Below, in pieces: positions 26,973 through 35,824 of a stretch of DNA of 64,000 nt. The DNA comes from Lentzea aerocolonigenes (GTDB taxonomy: Bacteria; Actinomycetota; Actinomycetes; Mycobacteriales; Pseudonocardiaceae): contig NZ_BBOJ01000036.1 in assembly GCF_000974445.1 (NCBI RefSeq), positions 1 through 64,000 on the forward strand, in the 5' to 3' direction. The notes under the pieces were generated by a model. That model ran no database searches. It had not been told where the DNA came from and was given only the letters and a program-made list of their open reading frames with translations. Within the stretch, counting starts at the first letter, position 1; each line of letters begins with the position of its first letter. The position numbers and the translations under genes are program-made.

Positions 26973-27278
26973 TCAGACGGCTCGCTTCTTCAGTTTGCGG
27001 CGCTCCCGTTCGCTGAGACCGCCCCAGATGCCGAAGCGTTCATCGTGCTGGAGCGCGTACTCCAGGCACTCCGACCGAACCTCGCAGCCCAGGCAGATGC
27101 GCTTGGCCTCCCGCGTCGAACCACCCTTTTCGGGGAAGAACGCCTCGGGATCCGTCTGTGCGCAAAGCGCGCGCTCCTGCCAGTCCTGCTCGTCGGCAGG
27201 GTCGAACAGGTACGACAGCTCGCCCTGTACGACCGGCTGCGTGACGTGATCTTCTTCGAGCTCTTCGAATTCCTGCAT
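26973..27278 (-). CDS. whiB2: WhiB-family iron-sulfur regulator, WhiB2/WhmD type
   Basis: A 101-residue Wbl protein. Cys39, Cys62, Cys65 and Cys71 bind a [4Fe-4S] cluster, GIWGGLSERERRKLKK supplies the G[VI]WGG turn and basic tail. Wbl proteins bind the principal sigma factor and tune promoters. Position opposite fbiA/fbiB and next to manB matches Rv3260c (whiB2), whose homologue WhmD is needed for septation; the Streptomyces homologue is WhiB. ATG 27278 has GAGGAGG upstream. The frame extends further upstream but without family similarity. Confidence 0.95.
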   Translation of the reverse strand: MQEFEELEEDHVTQPVVQGELSYLFDPADEQDWQERALCAQTDPEAFFPEKGGSTREAKRICLGCEVRSECLEYALQHDERFGIWGGLSERERRKLKKRAV

Positions 27279-27523
27279 TTCGTCCGCCTCCTCGCCTTCC
27301 GCTCTCCCCGGTTGGCGGACGCCAGACGCCGCTCCCACAACGACGAATGACACCGATGTGATTACACCTGCGTCACAGCGGGCGGTCAAGCGGAGTCCAC
27401 ACGTCGGGGGATATTCGCGCGGATGGTCGCTCAAACCTTGACTGGAGGCACGGACAGTGATTCACGCGTCGCAACCGGTCCCCGAACGGCCCACCACGCC
27501 AGCCGACACGCCACACTGGTGGG

Positions 27524-28273
27524 GTGAAGCGATCAGCGGTGCGCCCCAGTCCACTGTTCCTCGGCCTGCTCGCGGCGACCGTCGCCGGAGGGGCCCTCAC
27601 CCTGCTCGAAGGCGACGTCGCCGTCATCTCGGGCACCATCCTCTTCGTACTCGCCGGGTGGGCGGTGACGCTGTGCCTGCACGAGTTCGGGCACGCCGCC
27701 GTGGCGTACAAGGGCGGCGATTTTTCCGTACGTGACAAGGGTTATCTGACCCTCGACATCCGCCGTTACACCGACCCCGTGCTGAGCATCGTGCTGCCGC
27801 TGGTGCTCCTCGTGATCGGCGGACTGCCGCTGCCAGGTGGAGCCGTGTGGATCAACCACTACGCGCTGCGCTCGAAGAAGGTCGAGTCGTTCGTCTCACT
27901 CGCCGGGCCACTCGCCAACCTCCTCGCCGGCATCGTGCTCATCTGGATCGTCGCGCTGACGTCCCCGCCCTTCGCGCTCGGCCCGGCGATCTCCTACCTC
28001 GCGCTGCTCCAGGTGCTGGCGTTCGTGCTGAACATCCTGCCCGTGCCGGGCCTCGACGGCTGGGGCGTCTGGGAACCGTTCATGCCGCCAAAGGCACAGC
28101 AGTTCGGCGCGAAGGTCCGGCCGTGGGCGCCGCTGGTGCTGTTCGCCGTCCTGATCAGCTTCCCTGTCGCCAGCGGAATGCTCTGGTCAGCGGCGACGTC
28201 GCTCTTCGAGCTCCTGGGCGGCGATCAGTTCTCCGCAGGCTACGGCTTGAGCAACTTCCTGTTCTGGCGCTGA
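27524..28273 (+). CDS. M50-family (site-2 protease type) membrane metalloprotease
   Basis: A 249-residue membrane protein with about six hydrophobic segments. The zinc motif HEFGH is at 53-57 in a membrane helix, and the third ligand is in NILPVPGLDGWG near 175-187, matching the M50 NPxPxxDG type. These enzymes cut substrates within the membrane, often anti-sigma factors; the substrate here is unknown. GTG 27524 sits downstream of GGTGG. It precedes fbiA by 25 bases on the same strand and may share its transcript. Confidence 0.9.
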   Translation: MKRSAVRPSPLFLGLLAATVAGGALTLLEGDVAVISGTILFVLAGWAVTLCLHEFGHAAVAYKGGDFSVRDKGYLTLDIRRYTDPVLSIVLPLVLLVIGGLPLPGGAVWINHYALRSKKVESFVSLAGPLANLLAGIVLIWIVALTSPPFALGPAISYLALLQVLAFVLNILPVPGLDGWGVWEPFMPPKAQQFGAKVRPWAPLVLFAVLISFPVASGMLWSAATSLFELLGGDQFSAGYGLSNFLFWR

Positions 28274-28298
28274 CGGCCGTGTGGAAGCATGGGACGGC

Positions 28299-29252
28299 GT
28301 GAAGGTCGTAGCACTGGTCGGCGGGGTCGGCGGCGCGAGGTTCCTCCAGGGACTCAAGACACTCGGAGCGGACGTCACCGCGGTGGTGAACACCGGCGAT
28401 GACGTGTGGATGCACGGGTTGCGCATCACGCCGGACCTCGACACCTGCATGTACACGCTGGGCGGCGGGATCGACGTCGAACGCGGCTGGGGCCGTGAGA
28501 ACGAGTCCTGGACCGTCAAGGAGGAGCTCGCGGCGTACGGCGCCGAGCCGACGTGGTTCGGGCTCGGCGACCGCGACATCGCCACGCACCTCGTCCGCAC
28601 GCGGATGCTGCGCGCCGGCTACCCCCTGTCGGCCGTGACGGAGGCGCTGTGCGACCGGTGGAAGCCGGGCGTGAAGCTGCTGCCGATGTCGGACGACAGG
28701 GTGGAGACGCACGTCGTCGTCGAGCTGGACGGCGAACCGAAGGCGATCCACTTCCAGGAGTGGTGGGTCAAGCACCGGGCGGGCGTCCCGGCGCAGTCGT
28801 TCGCGTTCGTCGGTGCCGAGGCGGCGACCGCCGGACCGGGCGTGCTGGACGCGATCGCCGAGGCCGACGCGGTGATCCTCGCCCCGTCCAACCCGGTGGT
28901 GAGCATCGGCACGATCTTGAACGTGCCCGGTGTGCGGGACGCGCTGCGCAAGACCGAGGCCGGTGTCGTGGGCCTGTCGCCGATCATCGGCGGGAAACCG
29001 TTGCGGGGCATGGCCGACGCTTGTTTGGACGCGATCGGTGTGGAGACCACCGCCGAGGCGGTCGGGCGGCTCTACGGCTCCCGCAAGTGCTCGGAGGACG
29101 GCATCCTGGACGCGTGGCTGGTGCACACCGGCGACCGCGCCGACGTGCCCGGTGTCGCGGTCCGTGCGGTTCCGCTCCTGATGTCCGATGTGGACGCCAC
29201 GGCGCAGATGGCCCGTGACGCGCTGGAACTGGCCGGAGTCGACGTTGACTGA
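28299..29252 (+). CDS. fbiA: 2-phospho-L-lactate transferase (F420 synthesis)
   Basis: A 317-residue CofD/FbiA enzyme. It joins FO to the phospholactate or phosphoenolpyruvate-derived group to give F420-0 (or its dehydro form). Landmarks are VKVVALVGGVGGARFLQGL at the start, VVNTGDDVWMHGLRITPDLDTCMYTL, LGDRDIATHL and APSNPVVSIGTIL. GTG 28299 is chosen to match the family; GTG 28281 in frame is also possible. It overlaps fbiB by 8 bases, the order seen in mycobacteria. Confidence 0.96.
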   Translation: MKVVALVGGVGGARFLQGLKTLGADVTAVVNTGDDVWMHGLRITPDLDTCMYTLGGGIDVERGWGRENESWTVKEELAAYGAEPTWFGLGDRDIATHLVRTRMLRAGYPLSAVTEALCDRWKPGVKLLPMSDDRVETHVVVELDGEPKAIHFQEWWVKHRAGVPAQSFAFVGAEAATAGPGVLDAIAEADAVILAPSNPVVSIGTILNVPGVRDALRKTEAGVVGLSPIIGGKPLRGMADACLDAIGVETTAEAVGRLYGSRKCSEDGILDAWLVHTGDRADVPGVAVRAVPLLMSDVDATAQMARDALELAGVDVD

Positions 29253-30567
29253 TCACGCCGCGGCGGCGCTGGAGCTGCTGCCGGTCGCGGGCCTGCCGGA
29301 GTTCCGCCCCGGCGACGACCTCGCGGGAGCGATCGCGAAGGCCGCGCCCTGGCTGCGCGACTCCGACGTGGTGATCGTCACGTCCAAGATCGTGTCCAAA
29401 GTGGAGGGACGGCTCGTCCGCGTGCCGGACGACCCGGAGGAACGCGACAGGATCCGGCGCGAGCACGTCGACGCGGAGTCGGTGCGGGTGCTCGCCCGCA
29501 AGATGCGCACGCTGATCACCGAGAACAAGCTCGGCATCGTGCAGGCCGCGTCCGGGGTGGACGCCTCGAACGTGGCGGGCGACGAGATCGCGCTGCTGCC
29601 CGTCGATCCCGATGGCTCCGCCGCCGCGCTGCGCGGCGCGCTGAAGAGCCTGCTCGGCGTCGAGGTCGCCGTGGTCGTCACGGACACGATGGGCCGCGCG
29701 TGGCGGATCGGCCAGACCGACGCCGCCATCGGCTCGTCCGGCCTCCGCGTGCTGCACGACTACGCGGGCGCGGTCGACCAGCACGGCAACGAGCTCGCCG
29801 TGACGATGGTCGCGATCGCCGACGAGATCGCCGCGGCCGCCGACCTGGTGAAGGGCAAGCTCGGCGCGGTGCCGGTGGCGGTGCTGCGCGGGTTCGAGGT
29901 GGTCGACGACGGCTCCACGGCCCGCGACCTCACCCGGCCGACCGAGGAGGACCTGTTCCGCCTCGGCACCGAGGAGGCGCTGGCCCAGGGCCGCGCCGAG
30001 GCCGTGCTGATGCGCAGGTCCGTGCGGTTCTACGCGCCCGAACCCGTTGATCTCGGCGCCGTGAAGCGTGCTGTCGGGGCGGCGTTGACCGCGCCCGCGC
30101 CGCACCACACGAAGCCGTTGCGGTTCGTGCTGGTGCGGGAGAAGCGCTCGGAGCTGCTCCAAGCGATGCGCGAGCAGTGGGAGAACGACCTGCGCGGCGA
30201 CGGGTTCACCGACGAGCAGATCGCCCGCCGGGTGCGCCGCGGCGACCTGCTGGTGGAGGCGCCGGAGATCGTGGTGCCGTTCCTGGTCCGCGACGGCGCG
30301 CACACCTACCCCGACGCCCGCCGCGCCGACGCCGAGAAGACGATGTTCACCGTCGCCGGCGGCGCCGCCGTGCAGGGCCTGCTGGTGGCGCTGGCCGCCG
30401 AGGGCCTCGGCTCGTGCTGGGTGTCGTCGACGATCTTCTGCGCGGACGTGGTGCGTTCCGTGCTGGGTGTTCCCGACGACTGGGAACCGTTGGGCGCGGT
30501 AGCGGTCGGCCACCCGGTCGAGCCGCTCGTTCCGCGCGAGCCGCTGGAAGGGCTGATCGAACTGTGA
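29245..30567 (+). CDS. fbiB: Coenzyme F420:L-glutamate ligase, bifunctional FbiB
   Basis: A 440-residue two-domain enzyme. The N-terminal CofE domain (about 1-240) adds glutamates to F420-0 using GTP: VIVTSKIVSKVEGR, ITENKLGIVQAASGVDASN and VVVTDTMGRAWRIGQTDAAIG. The C-terminal nitroreductase-like FMN domain (about 250-440) begins LMRRSVRFYAPEPVD and includes GSCWVSSTIFC; in mycobacteria it reduces dehydro-F420-0 and assists chain extension. TTG 29245 is the start that places the family N-terminus after GGAG. Full length. Confidence 0.96.
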   Translation: MTDHAAAALELLPVAGLPEFRPGDDLAGAIAKAAPWLRDSDVVIVTSKIVSKVEGRLVRVPDDPEERDRIRREHVDAESVRVLARKMRTLITENKLGIVQAASGVDASNVAGDEIALLPVDPDGSAAALRGALKSLLGVEVAVVVTDTMGRAWRIGQTDAAIGSSGLRVLHDYAGAVDQHGNELAVTMVAIADEIAAAADLVKGKLGAVPVAVLRGFEVVDDGSTARDLTRPTEEDLFRLGTEEALAQGRAEAVLMRRSVRFYAPEPVDLGAVKRAVGAALTAPAPHHTKPLRFVLVREKRSELLQAMREQWENDLRGDGFTDEQIARRVRRGDLLVEAPEIVVPFLVRDGAHTYPDARRADAEKTMFTVAGGAAVQGLLVALAAEGLGSCWVSSTIFCADVVRSVLGVPDDWEPLGAVAVGHPVEPLVPREPLEGLIEL

Positions 30568-31091
30568 CGCTGCACGCCGACGCCGTCTCGACGCTGAGCC
30601 GGTTCACCGGTCAGGACGCGCTGAAGGAGGCCTACCTGGGCTTCCTGGCGGCCCGCGAGGACGCCTGCCGGCGCTCGTGCGAGCCAGGCCACCTCACGGC
30701 CTCCGCGCTCGTCCTGGACGCCACGGCGGAGCACGCGCTGCTGACGCTGCACCCGCGCGTGGGCCGGTGGCTGCAGCTCGGCGGCCACTGCGAGCCGGAG
30801 GACGTCTCCCTGGCCGCGGCCGCCCTGCGCGAGGCCACGGAGGAGTCGGGCATGCGCGGCCTGCGCATCGAGCCGACGCCGATCCACCTCGACGTGCACC
30901 CGATCACGTGCTCGCTGGGCAAGCCGACGCGGCACTTCGACGTGCGGTTCCTGGTGCGCGCACCCGTCGGCGCGCAGCCGGTGCGGTCGGCGGAGTCGGT
31001 GGACCTGCAGTGGTGGCCGCTGGACTCGTTGCCGGACAACGTCGACGACCTGCACCCGTTGATCGAGTCGGCGCTGGCCAGGCTGCGTTAG
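30564..31091 (+). CDS. NUDIX hydrolase
   Basis: A 175-residue NUDIX protein. The box reads GGHCEPEDVSLAAAALREATEESG, a slightly relaxed GxEx7REUxEExG. The N-terminal helix carries a Cys pair (EDACRRSCEPGHLTAS) and a histidine-rich strand HLDVHPI. It hydrolyses a nucleoside diphosphate derivative; substrate unknown. GTGA overlap with fbiB (30564-30567) places it in the F420 operon, where such a gene is frequently found in actinobacteria; a housekeeping or mutT-like role is likely. Confidence 0.93.
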   Translation: MTLHADAVSTLSRFTGQDALKEAYLGFLAAREDACRRSCEPGHLTASALVLDATAEHALLTLHPRVGRWLQLGGHCEPEDVSLAAAALREATEESGMRGLRIEPTPIHLDVHPITCSLGKPTRHFDVRFLVRAPVGAQPVRSAESVDLQWWPLDSLPDNVDDLHPLIESALARLR

Positions 31092-31276
31092 CGGCGGAGG
31101 GCCCGGTAGTACCTGAGCAGGGCGGTGATCCGCGCCGGATCGTTGGCGCCGTTCAGCTCGGCGACGAGGTCGTCGGGGCACAGCTCGTAGTGGTCGCCCC
31201 ACCACCGCCGCGTCTTGCTGTTCCAGATGCGGTAGCCGCCGGGCACTCCTCTCGCCACGTACCGCCGCTTCGCCAA
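31088..31276 (-). CDS. Small basic hypothetical protein
   Basis: A 62-residue protein with MAKRRYVARGVPGGYRIWNS, RRWWGDHYELCPDDLVAELN and ITALLRYYRALRR. The combination of an N-terminal beta-like aromatic part and a C-terminal helix, with high codon-position GC and a GGGGGACCGGTT leader, supports a real gene. No family is recognised. It lies 10 bases after the DNA glycosylase gene on the same strand and overlaps the convergent NUDIX stop by 4 bases. Confidence 0.65.
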   Translation of the reverse strand: MAKRRYVARGVPGGYRIWNSKTRRWWGDHYELCPDDLVAELNGANDPARITALLRYYRALRR

Positions 31277-31286
31277 CCGGTCCCCC

Positions 31287-32165
31287 TCAGAGCTTGCGGT
31301 AGTCGCGCGGCGAGAACCTCGGTGCTCGCCGCGGCCGCTGCATGCCCGCGGCCTCCAGGTACCGGACGGCGCGGTGGCGTTGAGGCTTGTAGGGCTCCAG
31401 CAGTTCCATCATGGCGTCGTCGTCGCTCGGTGTGCCCGTGAGCGCCCACGTGACGTTCTTGGCCACGTGGTAGTCGCCCACGCTCACGGCGTCCGGATCG
31501 CCCCAGGACCGTTGCGCCACCTCGGCGGAGGTCCACACGCCGATCCCGGGCACCTTCTCCAGCAGCTCGCGGCTGCGCATCTCCGCGGCCTTCTCCAGCC
31601 GGTGCGCGACCTGCGCGGCGTTGACCAACGTCCGGCGGCGCGCGCCGTCGAGGCCGCACTGGTGCCACTCCCAGTCCCGCAGGCCCAGCAACCGCTGCGG
31701 CGTCGGCGGAACCTTCAACGGCAGCGGCCCCGGCGCCGGCTCACCGAACCGCCGCCCGAGCTCGCGCCACGTCCGGAACGCCTCCTTGCCGGTGACCTTC
31801 TGCTCCAGGATCGAGGCGAACAACAGGTCCCAGACCCTGCCCGTGGCCCCGAGCCGCAGCCCGGGCCGTCGTCTGGCGGCCTCCGCGACGATCGGGTGGT
31901 GCGCGACGAACTCGTCCAGCGGGTCGTCCGCGCCGAGCAGCGCGGGCAGGCCGTCCAGCAGCCACTGCCCGCCCTCGCCCCACGCCTCGGCCTCGATCAC
32001 GTCCGTCCGCCGGACGCGCAACGTGCCGGGCCCGCACGGCGTGTTCGCCGCGAACCAGATGCCGCCCTCCACCGAGAACGACGGGTCACCGGGCCCGCGG
32101 CGCAGCGGACCGAGCACCGCGCCCAGATCGAGGGGGAACGGCGGTGTCCAGCTCCTGCTAGGCAT
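31287..32165 (-). CDS. DNA-3-methyladenine glycosylase II-like (HhH-GPD superfamily)
   Basis: About 292 residues. The helix-hairpin-helix is LLEKVPGIGVWTSAEVAQRSWGDPDAVSVGDYHV, with the catalytic Asp in the VGD segment, preceded by LLFASILEQKVTGKEAFRTW. It would excise alkylated purines in base-excision repair. ATG 32165 overlaps the manC stop (ATGCCTAG), so the two are cotranscribed. N-terminal region carries the AlkA-like beta domain in reduced form. Confidence 0.9.
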   Translation of the reverse strand: MPSRSWTPPFPLDLGAVLGPLRRGPGDPSFSVEGGIWFAANTPCGPGTLRVRRTDVIEAEAWGEGGQWLLDGLPALLGADDPLDEFVAHHPIVAEAARRRPGLRLGATGRVWDLLFASILEQKVTGKEAFRTWRELGRRFGEPAPGPLPLKVPPTPQRLLGLRDWEWHQCGLDGARRRTLVNAAQVAHRLEKAAEMRSRELLEKVPGIGVWTSAEVAQRSWGDPDAVSVGDYHVAKNVTWALTGTPSDDDAMMELLEPYKPQRHRAVRYLEAAGMQRPRRAPRFSPRDYRKL

Positions 32166-33225
32166 CCGTCGAGAAGCGCACGCCTGCCTCGGGCAGCACC
32201 ACACCCGGCCAGACCCGCGCTCCACCGATCAGCTCACACCGCGCCCCGATCACGGCGGAGTCACCGACGACCGCGTCCCGCAGCACCGCACCGGCCTGAA
32301 CCAGCGCACCCGCACCGACGATCGACCGCTCCACCACAGCACCCTCACCGACGACGGCCCCGTCGAACAGGATCGCACCGTCCAGCACGGCCCCGTCCGC
32401 GACCGTGCAGTTCGACCCGACGGTGCTGCCGCCCTTGACCGTCGCACCCTCGTGCACGGCCGACCCTTCGAGCACCAGGAAGTCGCCGGGCTGCGCGACG
32501 GCCGCGGAAGGCGCGACCCCGCGCACGAGATCCGCCGAGCCCTGCACGAACGCCTCGGGCTTGCCGAGGTCCAGCCAGTACGTGGCGTCGACGTGTCCCT
32601 GCAACCTCTTCCCGTCGGCCAGCAGCCCGGGGAACGTCTCGCGCTCCACCGACACCGGCCGCCCAGCGGGAATGGCGTCGATCACCTCGCGCTTGAACAC
32701 ATAACAACCAGCGTTGATCTGGTCCGTGGGCGGGTTCTCGGTCTTCTCCAGGAACGCCTGCACGCGCCCCTCGTCGTCCGTCGGCACGCACCCGAAGGCC
32801 CGAGGATCGGCAACCTTGACCAGGTGCAGCGTGACGTCCGCCTCGTGCTTGCGGTGCGTGTCCACGATCCCCGTCAGATCGACCCCCGACAGGATGTCGC
32901 CGTTGAAGACCATCACGTCGGGCTCACGCAGCTTGTCCGCCACGTTGCGAATCGCACCGGCCGTGTCCAACGGCACTTCCTCGACCACGTACTCGAGCTC
33001 CAGCCCGAGCCGCGACCCGTCCCCGAAGTACTCCTCGAACACCTCGGCCTTGTAGCTGGTACCCAGCACCACGTGAGTGATGCCGACCTCCTTGATCCGC
33101 GACAGCAGGTGCGTCAGAAACGGCACCCCCGCAGTCGGGAGCATGGGCTTGGGAGCGGACAGGGTCAGCGGGCGAAGACGGGTGCCCTTGCCCCCGACCA
33201 GCACCACAGCTTCGACGCCGTGCAC
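32158..33225 (-). CDS. manC: Mannose-1-phosphate guanylyltransferase (nucleotidyltransferase with beta-helix)
   Basis: A 355-residue nucleotidyltransferase making GDP-mannose from mannose-1-P and GTP. The N-terminal loop is VEAVVLVGGKGTRLRPLTLSAPKP, metal Asp in FNGDILSGVDL, sugar region INAGCYVFKREV, and a C-terminal hexapeptide left-handed beta-helix (IGARCELIGGARVWPGV). Homologue of Rv3264c, which has also been labelled rmlA2, so the sugar specificity is inferred from synteny with manA and manB. GTG 33225 follows GGAGGAGG by six bases. Confidence 0.9.
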   Translation of the reverse strand: MHGVEAVVLVGGKGTRLRPLTLSAPKPMLPTAGVPFLTHLLSRIKEVGITHVVLGTSYKAEVFEEYFGDGSRLGLELEYVVEEVPLDTAGAIRNVADKLREPDVMVFNGDILSGVDLTGIVDTHRKHEADVTLHLVKVADPRAFGCVPTDDEGRVQAFLEKTENPPTDQINAGCYVFKREVIDAIPAGRPVSVERETFPGLLADGKRLQGHVDATYWLDLGKPEAFVQGSADLVRGVAPSAAVAQPGDFLVLEGSAVHEGATVKGGSTVGSNCTVADGAVLDGAILFDGAVVGEGAVVERSIVGAGALVQAGAVLRDAVVGDSAVIGARCELIGGARVWPGVVLPEAGVRFSTDA

Positions 33226-33326
33226 CTTTTTCCTCCTCCGCGTTACAGCAAGCCGTTCGACGGAATACTCTGACACGAAGCAGATCGTCATACGGGATCT
33301 GGTCCCGGCAAGGAGCTAAATCCGAC

Positions 33327-33713
33327 ATGGACCCCCGCGACCGGGCCGACGCCATGCTCGCCCGCGCCCGCGCACGTGGGCGGAACATCGTGACGCCGGA
33401 CAACATGACGTCCCCGATGGACTCCTCGGACACGCAACAGATCCCTCGCACGCTGGTCAACGCCATGGACCCGCGCCGAGACCCGGACTCGACGATGATC
33501 CTGCCCCCGGCCCAGATGGGCCACCAGCACCACCAGCCGCAGCGCCCACCGCAGCAGCACCAGCCCATGCCGCCGCAACCGATGCCGCAGTCGGCGGCGC
33601 CCGGAGAAGACGCGGAAGTCACACAGGTCGTGCAGCCGGGCATGATCCCGACGGTCTCGAACCACCAGCAGACGCGCGCGTCGCTCACACAGCGGCTCAA
33701 CGGCAACATGTGA
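33327..33713 (+). CDS. Proline/glutamine-rich hypothetical protein
   Basis: A 128-residue, low-complexity, probably disordered cytosolic protein. It opens MDPRDRADAMLARARARGRNIVTPDNMTSPMDSSDTQQI and has a His/Gln/Pro tract near 65-90, then TRASLTQRLNGNM. The charged start and closing segment are what would be expected of conserved short motifs in this order. Function unknown. ATG 33327 has AAGGAG 11 bases ahead. It is divergent from manC with a 101-base gap. Confidence 0.65.
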   Translation: MDPRDRADAMLARARARGRNIVTPDNMTSPMDSSDTQQIPRTLVNAMDPRRDPDSTMILPPAQMGHQHHQPQRPPQQHQPMPPQPMPQSAAPGEDAEVTQVVQPGMIPTVSNHQQTRASLTQRLNGNM

Positions 33714-33743
33714 GGCCTGCCGCACCCGACAGGCCCCGCACCG

Positions 33744-34598
33744 TCACCGAGTGAGAATCTTCACCCGCAAAGCCAACCCGGCCTTCAGAACCGCCCGGAA
33801 CGGCGCCCACAAGGCACCGGGATGCCGATCCGCCAGGTACTGGTACGCGCTCTTGTGGTGCTCACGAAGCATCCGCTCCGAGGCCCGAGCCGTGGAGTGG
33901 CCCCCGATGTGAGTCACCTCTGCCGAGGGCACGTACACGTTCTGCCACCCGGCCTTGACGACACGATCGCCGAGATCGACGTCCTCGAAGTACATGAAGT
34001 ACTGCTCGTCGAAGCCCTTGACCGAGTCGAAGGCCTCCCGCCGCATCAGGAAGCAGGACCCGGACAACCACCCGGCAGTCCGCTCCACAGGCTCCTTCTC
34101 CTGCCGGTACGCCCGAGTCCAGGGGTTCGACTTCCACACCGCACCGAAGGCCGCGTGCCCGACTCCCCGCCCGATCGACGGCAGCAACCGGGCGGACGGG
34201 TAGACCTCACCGGAAGGCTCCCGGATCAGCGGCCCGAACATGCCCCCGCGAGGCCACCGCGACGCTGCCTCGATCAACGCGTCCACGCTTCCGGGCGCGA
34301 ACTCGATGTCGGGGTTGGAGATCAACACCCACCCGACGTCGTCGCCCAGAGCCGCGACCCCGCGGTTCGCCCCACCGCCGTACCCGAGGTTCCCCCCGGT
34401 CGGCAGAAACGTGACGTGATCACGAGTGGCGGCCACCGCTTCGGGCACGCCGTCGGTGGACCCGTTGTCGGCGAGGATCACCTGCACCGGCCGGGTGGTC
34501 GCCTTCGCGAGGGTGTCCACGAACGGTGCCAGCGTCTCGCCCGGCGAGTACGTGACCGTCACGACACCAAGTCCGTCGCCGTAGTTCACGCGCGACAC
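33744..34598 (-). CDS. wbbL: Rhamnosyltransferase WbbL-like, GT2 family
   Basis: A 284-residue GT2 enzyme. VTVTYSPGETLAPFVDTL opens the GT-A fold, with ADNGSTDGVPE, LPTGGNLGYGGGANRG, the DxD-like SNPDIEF and the catalytic-type YFEDVDLGDRVVKAGW. Homologue of Rv3265c, which adds L-rhamnose to GlcNAc-diphospho-decaprenol, making the linker between peptidoglycan and wall glycan. It probably uses dTDP-rhamnose from rmlB/rmlD, encoded 8 kb away. Start GTG 34598; a GTG at 34589 is possible. Downstream of the GT4 gene by 30 bases. Confidence 0.88.
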   Translation of the reverse strand: MSRVNYGDGLGVVTVTYSPGETLAPFVDTLAKATTRPVQVILADNGSTDGVPEAVAATRDHVTFLPTGGNLGYGGGANRGVAALGDDVGWVLISNPDIEFAPGSVDALIEAASRWPRGGMFGPLIREPSGEVYPSARLLPSIGRGVGHAAFGAVWKSNPWTRAYRQEKEPVERTAGWLSGSCFLMRREAFDSVKGFDEQYFMYFEDVDLGDRVVKAGWQNVYVPSAEVTHIGGHSTARASERMLREHHKSAYQYLADRHPGALWAPFRAVLKAGLALRVKILTR

Positions 34599-34628
34599 CC
34601 TAGCCGTGCGCGGACACCGGGCCTCAAG

Positions 34629-35777
34629 TCACCGCCGCCGGCGCACCAGCGCCGCGCGCTCGTAGGCCAGCCGGTGCCGGTCCGCGCTGACGGACCACGA
34701 GAAGTCCTTGGCCCGCCGCTGCCCGGAAGCCGCCAACGCCGCACGCCGCGCCGGGTCGTCCAGCAGGTCGGCGATGGCCGCCGCGATGTCTCCCGCACCG
34801 ACCCCGCAGTACGCGACGGCTTCCCCGCCGACCTCGGGCAGCGACAGGCGCCGGGTCGTGAGCACGCACGCGCCGCACGCCATGGCCTCCAGCACCGGCA
34901 GGCCGAAGCCCTCGCCGAGTGACGGGTACGCCACGAGCTCGGCGCCGCCCAGGAAGCCCGCGAGTTGTTCGAACGGCAGGTAGCCCGCGCGGATCACCCG
35001 GATGCGGTGCGGCACCGAGTCCAGCGCGCGCTCCACCTGGCTGTCCCAGCCCGGCTGGCCCGCCAGGACGAGGGCGGGAGGGTCGGTGCGGCCGACCATC
35101 GCCTGGGCGAAGCCGCGGATCAGGGCCGGGACGTTCTTGCGCGGCTCCAGAGCGCCCAGGAACGCCACGTAAGGCATGTCCCCCAACGACAACGTCCGTC
35201 GCACCGCCAGCATCTCGTCCGGCGACGGCGGGTGGAACCGCTCCGTGTCGACACCGTGCTGCGCGATGTGCAGGACGCGGGGATCGGCTCCGGCGACGCG
35301 CACCAGCTCGTCGGCGGTCGCCTGGGACGGCACCACGCACAGTTCCGCGCGTCTCAGCGAGGCTCTGGTCCACGCGCGGAAGAAGCGCGCTTTCACCGAC
35401 GAGTGCAGCACGGGGTCGGTGAAGAAGGTGGCGTCGTGCAGCGTCACGACCGACGCGGCCTTGCTGGCCAACGACAGCGTGTAGTGCGGTGAGTGGACGA
35501 CGTCGATGCCCAGCGACCGCACGAGGCGCGGCAACGTCGTCTGCTCCCAGGCCAGCCGGGCCGTCCTGGTGGCGACCGCGTCGGCGGCGCGGACGACGCG
35601 GGCGTTGGGAGCGATCTTGGTGAAGAGGTCCTCGTCGCGGGGCTGACACACGACGGAAAGCCTGGCGCCGTCCGCATCCAGTGCGGCAACGAGCGAGTCA
35701 ACGTATCGGCCGACGCCACCTCGGTCCGCGGGGATCGCGGTGGCGTCGATCAGGACGCTGGGTTCTGCGGTCGGCAC
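34629..35777 (-). CDS. GT4-family glycosyltransferase
   Basis: A 382-residue GT-B enzyme. The N-terminal domain has VLIDATAIPADRGGVGRYVDSL, VVHSPHYTLSLA and TLHDATFFTDP. The C-terminal donor domain has VAFLGALEPRKNVPALIRGFA and the E-x7-E motif YPSLGEGFGLPVLEAMACG. This subgroup often transfers mannose or rhamnose in envelope polysaccharides. It lies upstream of wbbL on the same strand. GTG 35777 is the start. Confidence 0.92.
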   Translation of the reverse strand: MPTAEPSVLIDATAIPADRGGVGRYVDSLVAALDADGARLSVVCQPRDEDLFTKIAPNARVVRAADAVATRTARLAWEQTTLPRLVRSLGIDVVHSPHYTLSLASKAASVVTLHDATFFTDPVLHSSVKARFFRAWTRASLRRAELCVVPSQATADELVRVAGADPRVLHIAQHGVDTERFHPPSPDEMLAVRRTLSLGDMPYVAFLGALEPRKNVPALIRGFAQAMVGRTDPPALVLAGQPGWDSQVERALDSVPHRIRVIRAGYLPFEQLAGFLGGAELVAYPSLGEGFGLPVLEAMACGACVLTTRRLSLPEVGGEAVAYCGVGAGDIAAAIADLLDDPARRAALAASGQRRAKDFSWSVSADRHRLAYERAALVRRRR

Positions 35778-35824
35778 GATCAGCTAGCGTAATGTCGTTT
35801 GCGAAAGTGTTTAACGGGAATGCA

